This document shows, piece after piece, positions 9,174 through 17,090 of a DNA stretch of 64,000 nucleotides. A program made the position numbers and the translations under genes. This DNA is from CAYMAI01 sp964388445. Lineage in GTDB: Bacteria > 4484-113 > JAGGVC01. Position 1 is the first letter of the stretch. Each line of letters opens with the position of its first letter. The notes beneath the pieces are model-generated. The model searched no databases, was not told the origin of the DNA, and saw only the letters and a list, made by a program, of their open reading frames with translations. The DNA lies in assembly GCA_964388445.1 (NCBI GenBank), contig CAYMAI010000005.1:186001-250000 (forward strand), given 5' to 3'.

Positions 9174-9953
9174 ATGAAGACGGTGCACGTTACCGGGGAG
9201 AAGGTTGAATCGCCCGGCGCCCGGCTTACCCAAGCCGGAGTCAGCGAGTTAAAGTACACGAACGGCAGGCTTACCCGCGAGGAAGTTCAGCGCATTCTCG
9301 GCGGAAAGTCGGCTTTCCTCGCGCTTAAACGCGGGTTCGACCTGTTCAACGCCGCGTGGCAGCTCGTTTTCTTTTCGCCGGTCCTTGTTTTATCGGCGCT
9401 CCTCATCAAGCTCTACGATTTCGGCCCAGTGTTCTTCATTCAAGAGCGGATTACCGGCGGAATAAAAGGCCCCCGCACGTTCAAGATTATCAAGTTTCGC
9501 ACGATGGTCAGGAACGCCGAAGGAATGGGCTACCAAATAACGAGCAAGTGCGACCCAAGGATTACGCCCGTAGGCAGAGTGCTTCGAAGGCTGAAAATAG
9601 ACGAAATGCCCCAGCTCTGGAACATCCTCAAGGGCGATATGTCGTTCGTCGGGCCGCGGCCTCAGACGATGGGCTACGTTGAAAAATTCAAGGATCATTA
9701 CGAACTGATTCACAGCCTCGTCCCAGCCGGGCTAACCGACCTCGCCAGCATCCGCTTCAGGAACGAAGACGAAATTTTGAGCGCCGCGGAAGACCCGGAA
9801 GAGCTATACCTCGAAAGCGTGATGCCCGACAAAATCGCCTATCACGTTGAATACGTAAGGAAAATGAGCCTGAAAATGGACGCGTGCATTTTGTGGCGTA
9901 CCGTGGTTCAGGTTTTCATTCTTCGCGACATCGAGCCGTTCGAAACGGACTAG
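9174..9953 (+). CDS. Bacterial sugar transferase (initiating phosphoglycosyltransferase)
   Basis: A 259-residue monotopic enzyme that moves a phosphosugar from a nucleotide sugar to a lipid carrier, starting exopolysaccharide or glycan assembly. The re-entrant membrane helix (QLVFFSPVLVLSALLIKL) precedes GPVFFIQERI, FKIIKFRTM and the family block RLKIDEMPQLWNILKGDMSF...GPRP. The N-terminal sensor domain of WcaJ-like proteins is absent, so this is the short form. I chose the ATG at 9174 over an upstream ATG at 9081. The convergent neighbour is a YjbH-like protein, also linked to exopolysaccharide, so the pair may belong to one envelope-polysaccharide function. The sugar cannot be named. Confidence 0.92.
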   Translation: MKTVHVTGEKVESPGARLTQAGVSELKYTNGRLTREEVQRILGGKSAFLALKRGFDLFNAAWQLVFFSPVLVLSALLIKLYDFGPVFFIQERITGGIKGPRTFKIIKFRTMVRNAEGMGYQITSKCDPRITPVGRVLRRLKIDEMPQLWNILKGDMSFVGPRPQTMGYVEKFKDHYELIHSLVPAGLTDLASIRFRNEDEILSAAEDPEELYLESVMPDKIAYHVEYVRKMSLKMDACILWRTVVQVFILRDIEPFETD

Positions 9954-10045
9954 TTTTATTCAAATCGTTTCATTTGCCATCTATCGCCCGCGCATCAACG
10001 GACTCAAGCCTTCGATAAAGCGCGCAATTTATCGCCGGTTTTAAT

Positions 10046-11947
10046 TTACTTAATCGTATAAATACCGCGGCGAAGGTCGCTCAAATGCTCCCGCAAATAG
10101 TCCGGCTCCAGCCGTTTGCGATAGCGCCTGAGTTCAAGCCCGGACGTAATAACCGCGCCGTTCGCGAATTCGTCCGTGCGATACATGAATCCCCATTGCG
10201 GCGCAATCCCGAACCGCATCCTTCCTGGCTGCGGCTCGCCGTTGTAAAACGGCAGCGGCACCCAGAACAAAAACCCGCCCTCTGTTTTGCCGCCGGTTTC
10301 ATAGCCGAAAAACGAAATTTCGACCGGGCCGAAATATCTCGTCGCTTCGGCGCGCACTCCGGTGTCTTCGAATTGAAATTGCCCGCCTATTACACGCGCC
10401 GCGAAATCCAGATTCGGAAACCGCTTTTCGATTTTGCCGAGAGCCTGAAAATAATCGAAGCCGTAAAAGTTGTTTTCCATCCAAGCGAAATTGCCGCCCA
10501 CGGACGCGCCCGCGCCTTCGATGTCGTACTCCGCCTCGATTTGCGCGCCGTAAAGGTCGAGCGCCAAAAGGCCGCCTTTCGCCAGCCAGCTCATTGCGCC
10601 GCTGCGTCCGCCGTAGCCCAGATAGCCGCGCTCGATTTCGAATCCGTCTATGTCGTTGAGATTGTTGTTAATCGTATAACTCGCCCGGCCGATGGCGAAC
10701 AATCCTTTTCCCAATTTCACTTCCGGGTCAAGCATTATCGCGACACGCTGTTTGAACGGCGCGTACGCTTCGCCCATAACGAAGTCGAAGCCGGGCCGCA
10801 AAAACAAATCGGTTTTGAGCCTCGACGAATTGTGCACGGGCGAATCCGGCGCGCCGCCCGCGATTCCGCGATGGTACGAAAACGTCGCGATTTCGCCGAA
10901 TTCATCCCCGGTCATTTCGCCTTTGGCAAATTTGAGATACTCGTCCGGCGGCGCGACGAAATCGATGTGCGCAACTCCGTCTATCTGGGCGATTATTCGC
11001 ATCGAGCTTACTTCCGCGGGCGCGTGAATCGCCGAAATCGCGGCCACCGCGCCGAGCGCGCTTTCTTCGAGGATGTGCATTCTGTTTTCGTAAAACACGA
11101 CAAGCTCGCCGTCCTGAATAAACGCGCTCACGTTTTCATATCCGTTTTCGGCGAGCCTTTCGGCGAGAATCGCCGGGTTCGCCTGCGATTTTGCGTTCAG
11201 TCTCGCAAGCGGCACGCCCGCCGGCTTCGCGTCCGATTTCGAATATTTGTGAAGATCTATTTTGGCGTTTATCCCGAAGCCGAAATCGCCGCCGTCCAGC
11301 GACGCGAGCGTGACCGCAAGCCAATCCGCCGCGTGAATCCTCGCCCCCGCGTTTATCCCTTCCGTGTCGTATTCCGCCATAAGTTCGAGCTGGGGAACCG
11401 GACGGTAAACCGCGCCGCCGAAAACGCCCTCGTATTTGTCCGTGCCTCCCCCGATGCTGAGCGTCAGGTTGTCCAAAATCTCCTTTTGTGCGACGGCGTA
11501 ATACGCCTCTTGCGTGCGAGCTTCGCCGCCGATATCGCGCGCGCCCACAGCCAATGCGGGCAGGGCGCCGGTTTCTTTCAGCGCTTGCCATTTAACGCTG
11601 ACTTCGCGGTCTTTATAGTCGCCGAACCGCGGCACATGCGGGTCTTCGAAGTCGGGAAATCGCGTAAGCCGCCCCGAAATCTCGAACCCCGGCAAAAATC
11701 CGAGGGCGAAATAATGGTTGTATTGTGTAAACCCGAATCTCGCATCCGCAAGGTTTTGGTTTTTGCCGAATCCGAAATTCAAACTGCCGTCGGGGACCGC
11801 TTCCGCGAGCGGCGTGTTTATCAGTCCGCCGACGCCTTCGAGATTCGGCTCGGACGCACGGGATGGCGCCGCCGCGGCCGCAAACAGAATTGCGAAGACG
11901 CAGACGGCGGCGAGCCGGATGGTCAAACGATTTGAAAAGTCGAACAT
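10046..11947 (-). CDS. YjbH-like outer-membrane protein (DUF940 type)
   Basis: A 633-residue exported protein. The ATG at 11947 follows a CCGGTGA Shine-Dalgarno site and opens a signal peptide (RLAAVCVFAILFAAAAAPSRA). The mature protein starts with GVGGLINTPLAEAVPDGSLNFGFG, typical of the YjbH family, which forms outer-membrane beta structures associated with exopolysaccharide production. Alternating hydrophobic strands run to the C-terminal end. It is convergent with the sugar transferase gene. An in-frame ATG 14 codons upstream (11989) exists but would spoil the signal peptide. A long open frame on the opposite strand here is a by-product of GC-rich codon use. Confidence 0.8.
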   Translation of the reverse strand: MFDFSNRLTIRLAAVCVFAILFAAAAAPSRASEPNLEGVGGLINTPLAEAVPDGSLNFGFGKNQNLADARFGFTQYNHYFALGFLPGFEISGRLTRFPDFEDPHVPRFGDYKDREVSVKWQALKETGALPALAVGARDIGGEARTQEAYYAVAQKEILDNLTLSIGGGTDKYEGVFGGAVYRPVPQLELMAEYDTEGINAGARIHAADWLAVTLASLDGGDFGFGINAKIDLHKYSKSDAKPAGVPLARLNAKSQANPAILAERLAENGYENVSAFIQDGELVVFYENRMHILEESALGAVAAISAIHAPAEVSSMRIIAQIDGVAHIDFVAPPDEYLKFAKGEMTGDEFGEIATFSYHRGIAGGAPDSPVHNSSRLKTDLFLRPGFDFVMGEAYAPFKQRVAIMLDPEVKLGKGLFAIGRASYTINNNLNDIDGFEIERGYLGYGGRSGAMSWLAKGGLLALDLYGAQIEAEYDIEGAGASVGGNFAWMENNFYGFDYFQALGKIEKRFPNLDFAARVIGGQFQFEDTGVRAEATRYFGPVEISFFGYETGGKTEGGFLFWVPLPFYNGEPQPGRMRFGIAPQWGFMYRTDEFANGAVITSGLELRRYRKRLEPDYLREHLSDLRRGIYTIK

Positions 11948-12029
11948 AATTTCACCGGACAGCGGGGATTCGAGCGGACATAGTACCATTTACAGCCTGC
12001 CGCCGCCGCTTTTCCCCTAAAAGGCCTGA

Positions 12030-12440
12030 GGGCGTCTCGCCGCCGCATTTTCGCGCGCATGTGGAGTGCGAAAGCCATATGGAGTGCGGAGGCCTTAGAC
12101 TCCGCTCTTCTTCCGCAGGCGAAGACTGCGGCATGGAGTGAGGAACGCAAGTTCCTCCTTTCTTCGCGGTACGCAAGTACCGCCTTTATTTCGCAAGACC
12201 CAATCCCCGCCGCCGCATTTTTTCCGCGCCTTACGCAATTCCCGGATAATCCGGTATAATTCTTTCGGCGAAGAAAACATGCCGAACCGGATTTCAAAAT
12301 CTATGGCTGATTCTGGTACTGCGGCTGAATTTGGCGAAGCACACGGCGCAACCTCAGCGGCGCCGGCAATCGTAGCGCAGGCTTCCAGCCTGCAAAATCC
12401 ATTTCCAAAAATATCAGTAGCGCAGGCTTCCAGCCTGCAT
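12030..12440. repeat. Hairpin-rich intergenic island A
   Basis: This gap between the YjbH-like gene and hicA is built from short inverted repeats. GCGGAG...CTCCGC lies at about 12086-12105, GGAAC-GCAA-GTTCC near 12142-12155 and GGTAC-GCAA-GTACC near 12168-12181. GCAGGCT-TCC-AGCCTGC units occur twice in 12378-12440. The same or compensated hairpins recur at 16.6-17.0 kb and 60.5-61.2 kb. From about 12231 to 12410 the sequence also matches 60914-61095 at high identity, including a TATAAT box and the start of a small reading frame. I see no transposase or long terminal inverted repeats. Confidence 0.75.
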
Positions 12441-12473
12441 TCCAAAAAAGGAACTTTCGAAGTCCAGTATTAA
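12279..12473 (+). CDS. Small repeat-derived reading frame, doubtful gene
   Basis: A 64-codon frame starting MPNRISKSMADSGTAAEF. It lies in hairpin island A, and the repeat AGGCTTCCAGCCTGC gives it two copies of VAQASSLQ/H. A TATAAT box at 12255-12260 precedes it. The frame at 60960-61517 starts almost identically, with the same promoter-like sequence, so the whole block was copied. Its coding content is largely translated hairpin, and no domain is recognisable. It may be a decayed or non-coding element rather than a protein. Confidence 0.25.
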   Translation: MPNRISKSMADSGTAAEFGEAHGATSAAPAIVAQASSLQNPFPKISVAQASSLHSKKGTFEVQY

Positions 12474-12573
12474 CCGGCTTACGCCTTCTGAAATTCAGGA
12501 AAGGACTGCCGGAGTGCGGCAGCCAAAAAAAAAGATGCTCAAAATTCAAGCAATACCAATCCTCGTATTTGGA

Positions 12574-12801
12574 TTAGTTTTGAATCTCAAATAAAACACG
12601 GGGAAGACTTGATATCCGAATAATTGAAAGCAGCGTTCCCTGCCTGACCTCTGAATGAAGAGGAACGGGAACCGTTATTGATGAGTTATGCGTTGCTTTT
12701 TGCATTACCGCGTGGCTTCCACGTTGACTTACTTTAGAAAAATCTTGGGATTCGAGAATCTTGCAAACTTCCTCCCCCGAAAGCACTTTTAGCTTACCCA
12801 A
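12574..12801 (-). CDS. hicA: HicA-family mRNA interferase toxin
   Basis: A 75-residue protein with the HicA double-stranded-RNA-binding-like fold. It has the N-terminal helix SGEEVCKILES and the strand KVSQRGSHAV, which holds the GSH motif with the catalytic His, then TVPVPLHSEVRQGTLLSIIR. HicA cleaves mRNA during translation when not neutralised. It appears to start at a TTG (12801) that overlaps the hicB stop by eight bases, so the toxin is translated after and coupled to its antitoxin. The order hicB-hicA is the reverse of the classic arrangement. Recognition is by motif and partnership. Confidence 0.82.
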   Translation of the reverse strand: MGKLKVLSGEEVCKILESQDFSKVSQRGSHAVMQKATHNSSITVPVPLHSEVRQGTLLSIIRISSLPRVLFEIQN

Positions 12802-13015
12802 TCGAAACCTCGAAGCTTGTGACGTAAATTTCGCCCTTAAACTGCTCTTCGATTTCCTGCGGAGTAGCCGTCTCGAACCAAAGCTCGACAGCTTCCGTTA
12901 AGTTTGCGCGCGCTTCTTCGACGGACATTCCCTGGCTTGCAACGTCAATTTCCGGGCAAACCGCCACAAACCAGTCTCCGTCCCTTTCTATAATCGCCGA
13001 GAGCCTTTTTACCAT
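12794..13015 (-). CDS. hicB: HicB-family antitoxin
   Basis: A 73-residue protein with the HicB partial RNase H-like fold: MVKRLSAIIERDGDWFVAVCPEIDVASQGMS is broken here as strand-strand-helix, followed by EEARANLTEAVELWFE. It neutralises the HicA toxin encoded immediately downstream. I start it at the ATG at 13015 because an AGGAG site sits five bases upstream; a longer frame from 13072 lacks one. There is no C-terminal DNA-binding extension, so it is the short HicB type. Autoregulation would need another factor or a cryptic domain. Confidence 0.82.
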   Translation of the reverse strand: MVKRLSAIIERDGDWFVAVCPEIDVASQGMSVEEARANLTEAVELWFETATPQEIEEQFKGEIYVTSFEVSIG

Positions 13016-13130
13016 TTTCGCTCCTGCCCTGCCTTGTAACAGCAGCGGCGTATAAATTATACCCGAAGGCATTGGACAATGCCATTCCGCTCTTGTTATT
13101 TAATTTTAAGGCGCCCTGCGAAGATTCTAA

Positions 13131-14006
13131 TCACGAAACCGATTGCAATTTTTCGACGATTTCTTCTACCAGCCAGTCCGGCGTTGATGCGCCGCTCGAA
13201 ATCCCCACTTTCATGTCGGGCGCGAAAATATCGAGGTCGAGTTCGTCCAGTTTCTGTACGAAAATCGTTTTCGGATTTACCGCCTTGCATTTTTCGAAAA
13301 GCTTGTTCGAGTTCGACGAATGGGGCGCGCCGACGACGATCATCACGTCAACTTCCCGCGCCGTCTCGACGCTCGCTTCCTGATTGCGCTTCGTGTGGCT
13401 GCAAATCGTCTGCAGCCATTCCGCTCCCGTGCCCGCCTCCGAGTTCCAAACGCCGTACTTTTTTTCCAGAAGTCCGATGCACTTTTCGTAATGGTCGCTT
13501 CCTATCGTAGTCTGGCTGACGATGCCGACGCTGATATATTCCGGCAGAGCTTCGATTTCCTCCGCCGTCATTACGACATGCGGGTTTTTCATCCAGCTTA
13601 CGAGGCCGATTATTTCGGGATGGTAGTTTTTTCCGACGATAATCACCGCCGGATGCCGCTCTTCGAGCATAAGCGCCTTTTCACGCACTTTCTTGACGAT
13701 TACGCACGTGCAGTCGATTAGCTCGTTGCCCGCGCCGGCAAGCTCTTCGATTCTTTCTTTGCGCTCGCCGTGAGTCCTTACCACCACGGTTTTGCCGCTT
13801 ACGTTCTCCGTGGATTGAATCGTTTTCAGCCCCGATTCCTCGACGCGGCCGACGACGTCCTTGTTATGGACGATGTCGCCGAGAATCAGAATCTCGCGCC
13901 TGCCGTTCGACTCGGCTTTGAGCGACTCGCCAAGCTCGCTGACCGTGTCGAACGCCTTCTGCACGCCGTGGCAGAAGCCCATTTTCCTCGCACGAATTAC
14001 CTGCAT
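13131..14006 (-). CDS. ispH: 4-hydroxy-3-methylbut-2-enyl diphosphate reductase (IspH/LytB)
   Basis: The last enzyme of the methylerythritol phosphate route, an iron-sulfur protein that makes IPP and DMAPP. The 291-residue protein has the three cluster cysteines at 12 (MGFCHGV), 101 (DCTCVIVKKV) and 202 (ICSHTKRNQEA). It also has the substrate-binding histidines in VHNKD (47), RTHGE (79) and YHPE (129), and the C-terminal GISSGASTPDWLVEE. The CHGV form of the first motif differs slightly from the more common CAGV but keeps the Cys. It is divergent from sufS-sufU, whose products could supply its cluster. Confidence 0.96.
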   Translation of the reverse strand: MQVIRARKMGFCHGVQKAFDTVSELGESLKAESNGRREILILGDIVHNKDVVGRVEESGLKTIQSTENVSGKTVVVRTHGERKERIEELAGAGNELIDCTCVIVKKVREKALMLEERHPAVIIVGKNYHPEIIGLVSWMKNPHVVMTAEEIEALPEYISVGIVSQTTIGSDHYEKCIGLLEKKYGVWNSEAGTGAEWLQTICSHTKRNQEASVETAREVDVMIVVGAPHSSNSNKLFEKCKAVNPKTIFVQKLDELDLDIFAPDMKVGISSGASTPDWLVEEIVEKLQSVS

Positions 14007-14223
14007 ATAAGCTCTCCGAAACCGGATGATTGCACAATTAGACGATTTTATCTACCGCACAAGGGGCGTTTTCATTGCATGCCGCGCCTTCGATTGTTAA
14101 GCTTCGATGCGTTTCACGAGCGGCAATGCGCGGCCCATCATTGCGAAGCGCGGCGCCGGGCGTAAAACATGCAATGCTCGCGCCGGTATTATTTATGGCG
14201 CGAGATGCGCGAAACGGAGAACT

Positions 14224-15498
14224 ATGACGAATACCGAAACCGGAGCGATTTCGACAACCGGCGGCGCCACGCCCGCGACGGACTTCGCCCGCATACGCGA
14301 CGACTTTCCCGTGCTCAAGCGCCTTGCGCGTAGCGGCAGGCCGCTCGTTTATCTCGACAATGCGGCACGAAGCCAGATGCCCGTTCAAGTAATCGAAGCG
14401 ATCAGAAACTTCGACATGCATTCCGGCGCGAACGTCCACCGCGGAATACATATGCTCTCGGACGAAGCGACGGACGCGTACGAACACTCTCGCGAATGCA
14501 TCGCCCGCTTCCTCGGCGCGCCCGACCCGGCCGAAATCGTTTTCGTCAGAAACGCCACCGAAGCCTTGAATCTTGTGGCATATTCGTGGGGCCTTCACAA
14601 CCTAAATGAAGGCGACGAAATCGTTTTAACCGTAATGGAGCACCATTCGAACCTCGTCCCGTGGCAGCTCATCGCCCGGCTCAAAGGCGCCGTTCTCAAA
14701 TACATACCGATTCTCGAAGACGGCACTCTCGATTTGAAAACTGCCGAAGGTTTGTTCACGCCCCGGACGAAAATCGCCGCCGCCGTTCACCTTTCGAACG
14801 TGCTCGGCTGCGTCAATCCGGTCGGCGAGCTTGCGAAAATGGCGCGGGCGGCGAATGCGCTTTTCGTAATCGACGGCAGCCAGAGCGCCGCGCACATGCC
14901 GGTGAATCTCTCCGAAACGGACTGCGATTTCTTCGCGATGAGCGGCTATAAAATGCTCGGCCCGACCGGCATCGGCGCGCTCTTCGGACGCCGGGAAATA
15001 CTCGAAAAAATGGAACCGTTCAACACCGGCGGCTCGATGATCGAAGAAGTCACGCTCGAAACCTCGACATGGGCGCAAATCCCGCAGAAATTCGAAGCGG
15101 GCACGCCGAATATAACCGGCGCGGTCGGGCTTGCCGCCGCGGCGGACTATGTATCCGCGCTCGGCAAAGAAGCCGCGCTCAATCACGAGCGTGCGCTGAT
15201 CGCATACGCGGAAAACGGGCTTATAAACCTCGGCGGCGTCGAGATATACGGCAACGTCGAAAACCGCACGTCGGCGATTCCGTTCAACATCGCCGGAATG
15301 CATCCGCACGACACCGCCTCGATTCTGGACGGCGAAGGCGTCGCCGTTCGCGCCGGCCATCACTGCGCCCAGCCGCTTCACGCCGCGCTCGGCATCGAAT
15401 CCTCGGCAAGGGCCAGCTTTCACTGCTACAATACCTACGACGACGCCGACAGACTCATCGAAGCCGTCGCAGCCGCCAAATCGCTCTTCGGACTTTAG
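14224..15498 (+). CDS. sufS: Group II cysteine desulfurase SufS
   Basis: A PLP enzyme that takes sulfur from cysteine for iron-sulfur cluster assembly. The 424-residue protein has the PLP Lys at 243 (SGYKMLGPTG), the persulfide Cys at 381 in RAGHHCAQPLH and the fold-type I segments LDNAARSQMP and VMEHHSNLVPW. The ATG at 14224 is preceded by GGAG five bases away. A longer frame from 14107 carries no family sequence before that Met. SufU follows 11 bp later, and SufS-SufU form the classic two-protein persulfide relay, so the unit supplies sulfur to clusters. sufBCD is not in the window. Confidence 0.95.
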   Translation: MTNTETGAISTTGGATPATDFARIRDDFPVLKRLARSGRPLVYLDNAARSQMPVQVIEAIRNFDMHSGANVHRGIHMLSDEATDAYEHSRECIARFLGAPDPAEIVFVRNATEALNLVAYSWGLHNLNEGDEIVLTVMEHHSNLVPWQLIARLKGAVLKYIPILEDGTLDLKTAEGLFTPRTKIAAAVHLSNVLGCVNPVGELAKMARAANALFVIDGSQSAAHMPVNLSETDCDFFAMSGYKMLGPTGIGALFGRREILEKMEPFNTGGSMIEEVTLETSTWAQIPQKFEAGTPNITGAVGLAAAADYVSALGKEAALNHERALIAYAENGLINLGGVEIYGNVENRTSAIPFNIAGMHPHDTASILDGEGVAVRAGHHCAQPLHAALGIESSARASFHCYNTYDDADRLIEAVAAAKSLFGL

Positions 15499-15509
15499 CT
15501 GGAGTACAC

Positions 15510-15977
15510 ATGTCTTTACGCGACTTATATACGGACGTCATTCTCGACCATTACAAGCGCCCGCGGAACAAGCGCGCCGTCGAAAACGCCACGCACGCCG
15601 TTAAAGGCCACAACCCGCTTTGCGGCGACAAGCTCGACCTTTACATCAGGCTCGAAGGCGGCATAATCGCCGACGTCGGTTTCACCGGCCAGGGCTGCGC
15701 CATCCACACCGCCAGCACGTCGATGCTGACCGAGCGCGTGATGGGAAAGCCGCTGGCGGAAGTGAAGGAACTCATCGACGCGTTTCTCGCAATGCTCGTC
15801 GAAAGCGGCGAAGCCGACGAGGAAAAACTGGGCGAGCTTATCGTCCTGCAAGGCGTACGGGAGCTGCACGCACGCATCAAATGCGCAACGCTGTCGTGGC
15901 ATACGCTCGACGTGGCGCTGTTCGGCGGCGGCGTGGAAGAAAGGACGGACACCGAAGGCCTCGAAGTCGGCGCCTGA
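15510..15977 (+). CDS. sufU: SufU-type iron-sulfur/zinc sulfur-relay protein
   Basis: A 155-residue NifU N-terminal-like protein with the three conserved cysteines at 38 (NPLCGD), 63 (GQGCAI) and 125 (IKCATLSW) plus Asp 40, the zinc/cluster ligands of SufU. The insert between the second and third Cys (about residues 72-110) is the SufU hallmark that separates it from IscU. The ATG at 15510 follows GGAG after six bases. It accepts persulfide sulfur from SufS, encoded just upstream. A T-rich stretch follows the stop, but I see no strong hairpin. Confidence 0.93.
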   Translation: MSLRDLYTDVILDHYKRPRNKRAVENATHAVKGHNPLCGDKLDLYIRLEGGIIADVGFTGQGCAIHTASTSMLTERVMGKPLAEVKELIDAFLAMLVESGEADEEKLGELIVLQGVRELHARIKCATLSWHTLDVALFGGGVEERTDTEGLEVGA

Positions 15978-16059
15978 TTTTTTTCGCCACGCAAGCGGCG
16001 GGTTTCCAAACGAGTTCATTCAACACGAAACCGCTCCGAATTTCCGCCGCAAACCAGAC

Positions 16060-16485
16060 TTAAAAGGAACGTAATTCTTCGGCAAGCGCGGCGAGCGCGG
16101 CGTGGTCCGTTTCGCCCGGTTTCCAATTCAAATGCCCGTCTCCGGCGGCGCGAGGCACGATGTGAAAATGCGCGTGAAAAACTTCCTGGCCCGCACGCGC
16201 CCCGGCGTTCGAAATCAGATTCAGTCCCGCGGGCGAAAGCGCGTTTTTAAGCTTTGCCGCAACCTTGAAAAGCGCATGCCCCAGGCCCGCCGCATACTCG
16301 TCCGGCATCGCCGAAAAATCGGCGCAATGCGCCTTCGGCACGACCAGCGTGTGGCCGGCTTCGAGCGGTGAAATGTCGAGAAACGCTAGAAAAAGCCCGT
16401 CCTCATAGACTTTGTGCGACGGCAAATCGCCGCGCACGATTTTGCAAAAAATGCACGAGTCCTGAAATCCGCCGGAATTTTCCAT
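16060..16485 (-). CDS. HIT-family nucleotide hydrolase
   Basis: A 141-residue histidine-triad protein, probably a purine nucleoside phosphoramidase or dinucleotide hydrolase in the cytoplasm. It has the N-terminal zinc-type CIFCKIV pair, then HTLVVPKAHC and the catalytic triad HAHFHIVP. A GGAGG site five bases ahead of the ATG at 16485 decides the start. The in-frame ATG at 16497 overlaps that site and would add four residues. Its 5' side borders hairpin island B. The substrate cannot be told from sequence. Confidence 0.92.
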   Translation of the reverse strand: MENSGGFQDSCIFCKIVRGDLPSHKVYEDGLFLAFLDISPLEAGHTLVVPKAHCADFSAMPDEYAAGLGHALFKVAAKLKNALSPAGLNLISNAGARAGQEVFHAHFHIVPRAAGDGHLNWKPGETDHAALAALAEELRSF

Positions 16486-16564
16486 AAAAGCCTCCATACC
16501 GCCGAAAATTTGATTTTAGCAAACGCCCGCCGCGAGCATAGCCCGCTGCGATTTCTTACCCCGC

Positions 16565-17010
16565 CGCCGTAGCGCAGCCATCTTGGCTGCATGCAGGCTG
16601 GAAGCCTGCGCTACATTTCGATATCCGGGAACGGGATAAACCCGTTCCCTACCTGCCGTAACAAACGGCGGTATCGCTTTTACACAGGTAGCGGCGGAAT
16701 CGCATTTACACAGGTAGCGGCGGGGTTTACCCCCGCCGTCGTTCGAATCCGGCGTCTTATGTGGATTGCGGAGGCCATAGACTCCGCTCTTTTTTAGCAC
16801 GCCATGCCTGCGAAAACATAAAAAGAGAGCGGGCTTCCAACCCCGCACATCCGATGTTTTGGAGTGATGAACGCAAGTTCATCCTTAATTCGGCGGGCGC
16901 AAGTCGCGAGTGAAAACCATAGCTTTTCATCCGTCCGTTTGCGCAATCAATGGCCACTCGCGTGGCCGTTCCAAGGAGTCACTTGCGTGACTCACTCCAT
17001 GCCCGGCGAG
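16565..17010. repeat. Hairpin-rich intergenic island B
   Basis: No gene lies here. The stretch contains at least seven inverted repeats. A nested pair of GCAGCCA and GCAGGCT hairpins is enclosed by GTAGCGCAG/CTGCGCTAC (16569-16613). GGGAACGGG/CCCGTTCCC lies near 16627-16649, and CGGCGGGG/CCCCCGCCG near 16722-16738. GCGGAG/CTCCGC is near 16768-16787, GATGAAC-GCAA-GTTCATC near 16865-16883, GGCCAC/GTGGCC near 16952-16967 and GAGTCAC-TTGC-GTGACTC near 16976-16993. A direct repeat of TTTACACAGGTAGCGGCGG occurs twice around 16680-16722. The types match islands A and C. Confidence 0.75.
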
Positions 17011-17090
17011 TCAAGCCTCGCAAAATTAAAGCGCCGTCAAAGGACAGGCGCATTCCATATAGCGCGATTTTATCAGGAATTCGCGGTTTC

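Noticed and set aside
10085..11935. A 616-codon plus-strand frame opposite the YjbH-like gene
   Set aside because: It is antisense, has an Arg-rich shadow composition and lacks domains; the minus-strand gene has a signal peptide and family motifs.
12279..12473. The small frame in island A as a type IV prepilin or leader peptide
   Set aside because: Its sequence is mostly translated hairpin repeat and shows no cleavage motif; it is kept only as a doubtful frame.
12480..12560. Terminator formed by a GC stem next to nine A residues downstream of hicA
   Set aside because: On the hicA strand the T run precedes the hairpin rather than following it, and on the other strand the stem is followed by A.
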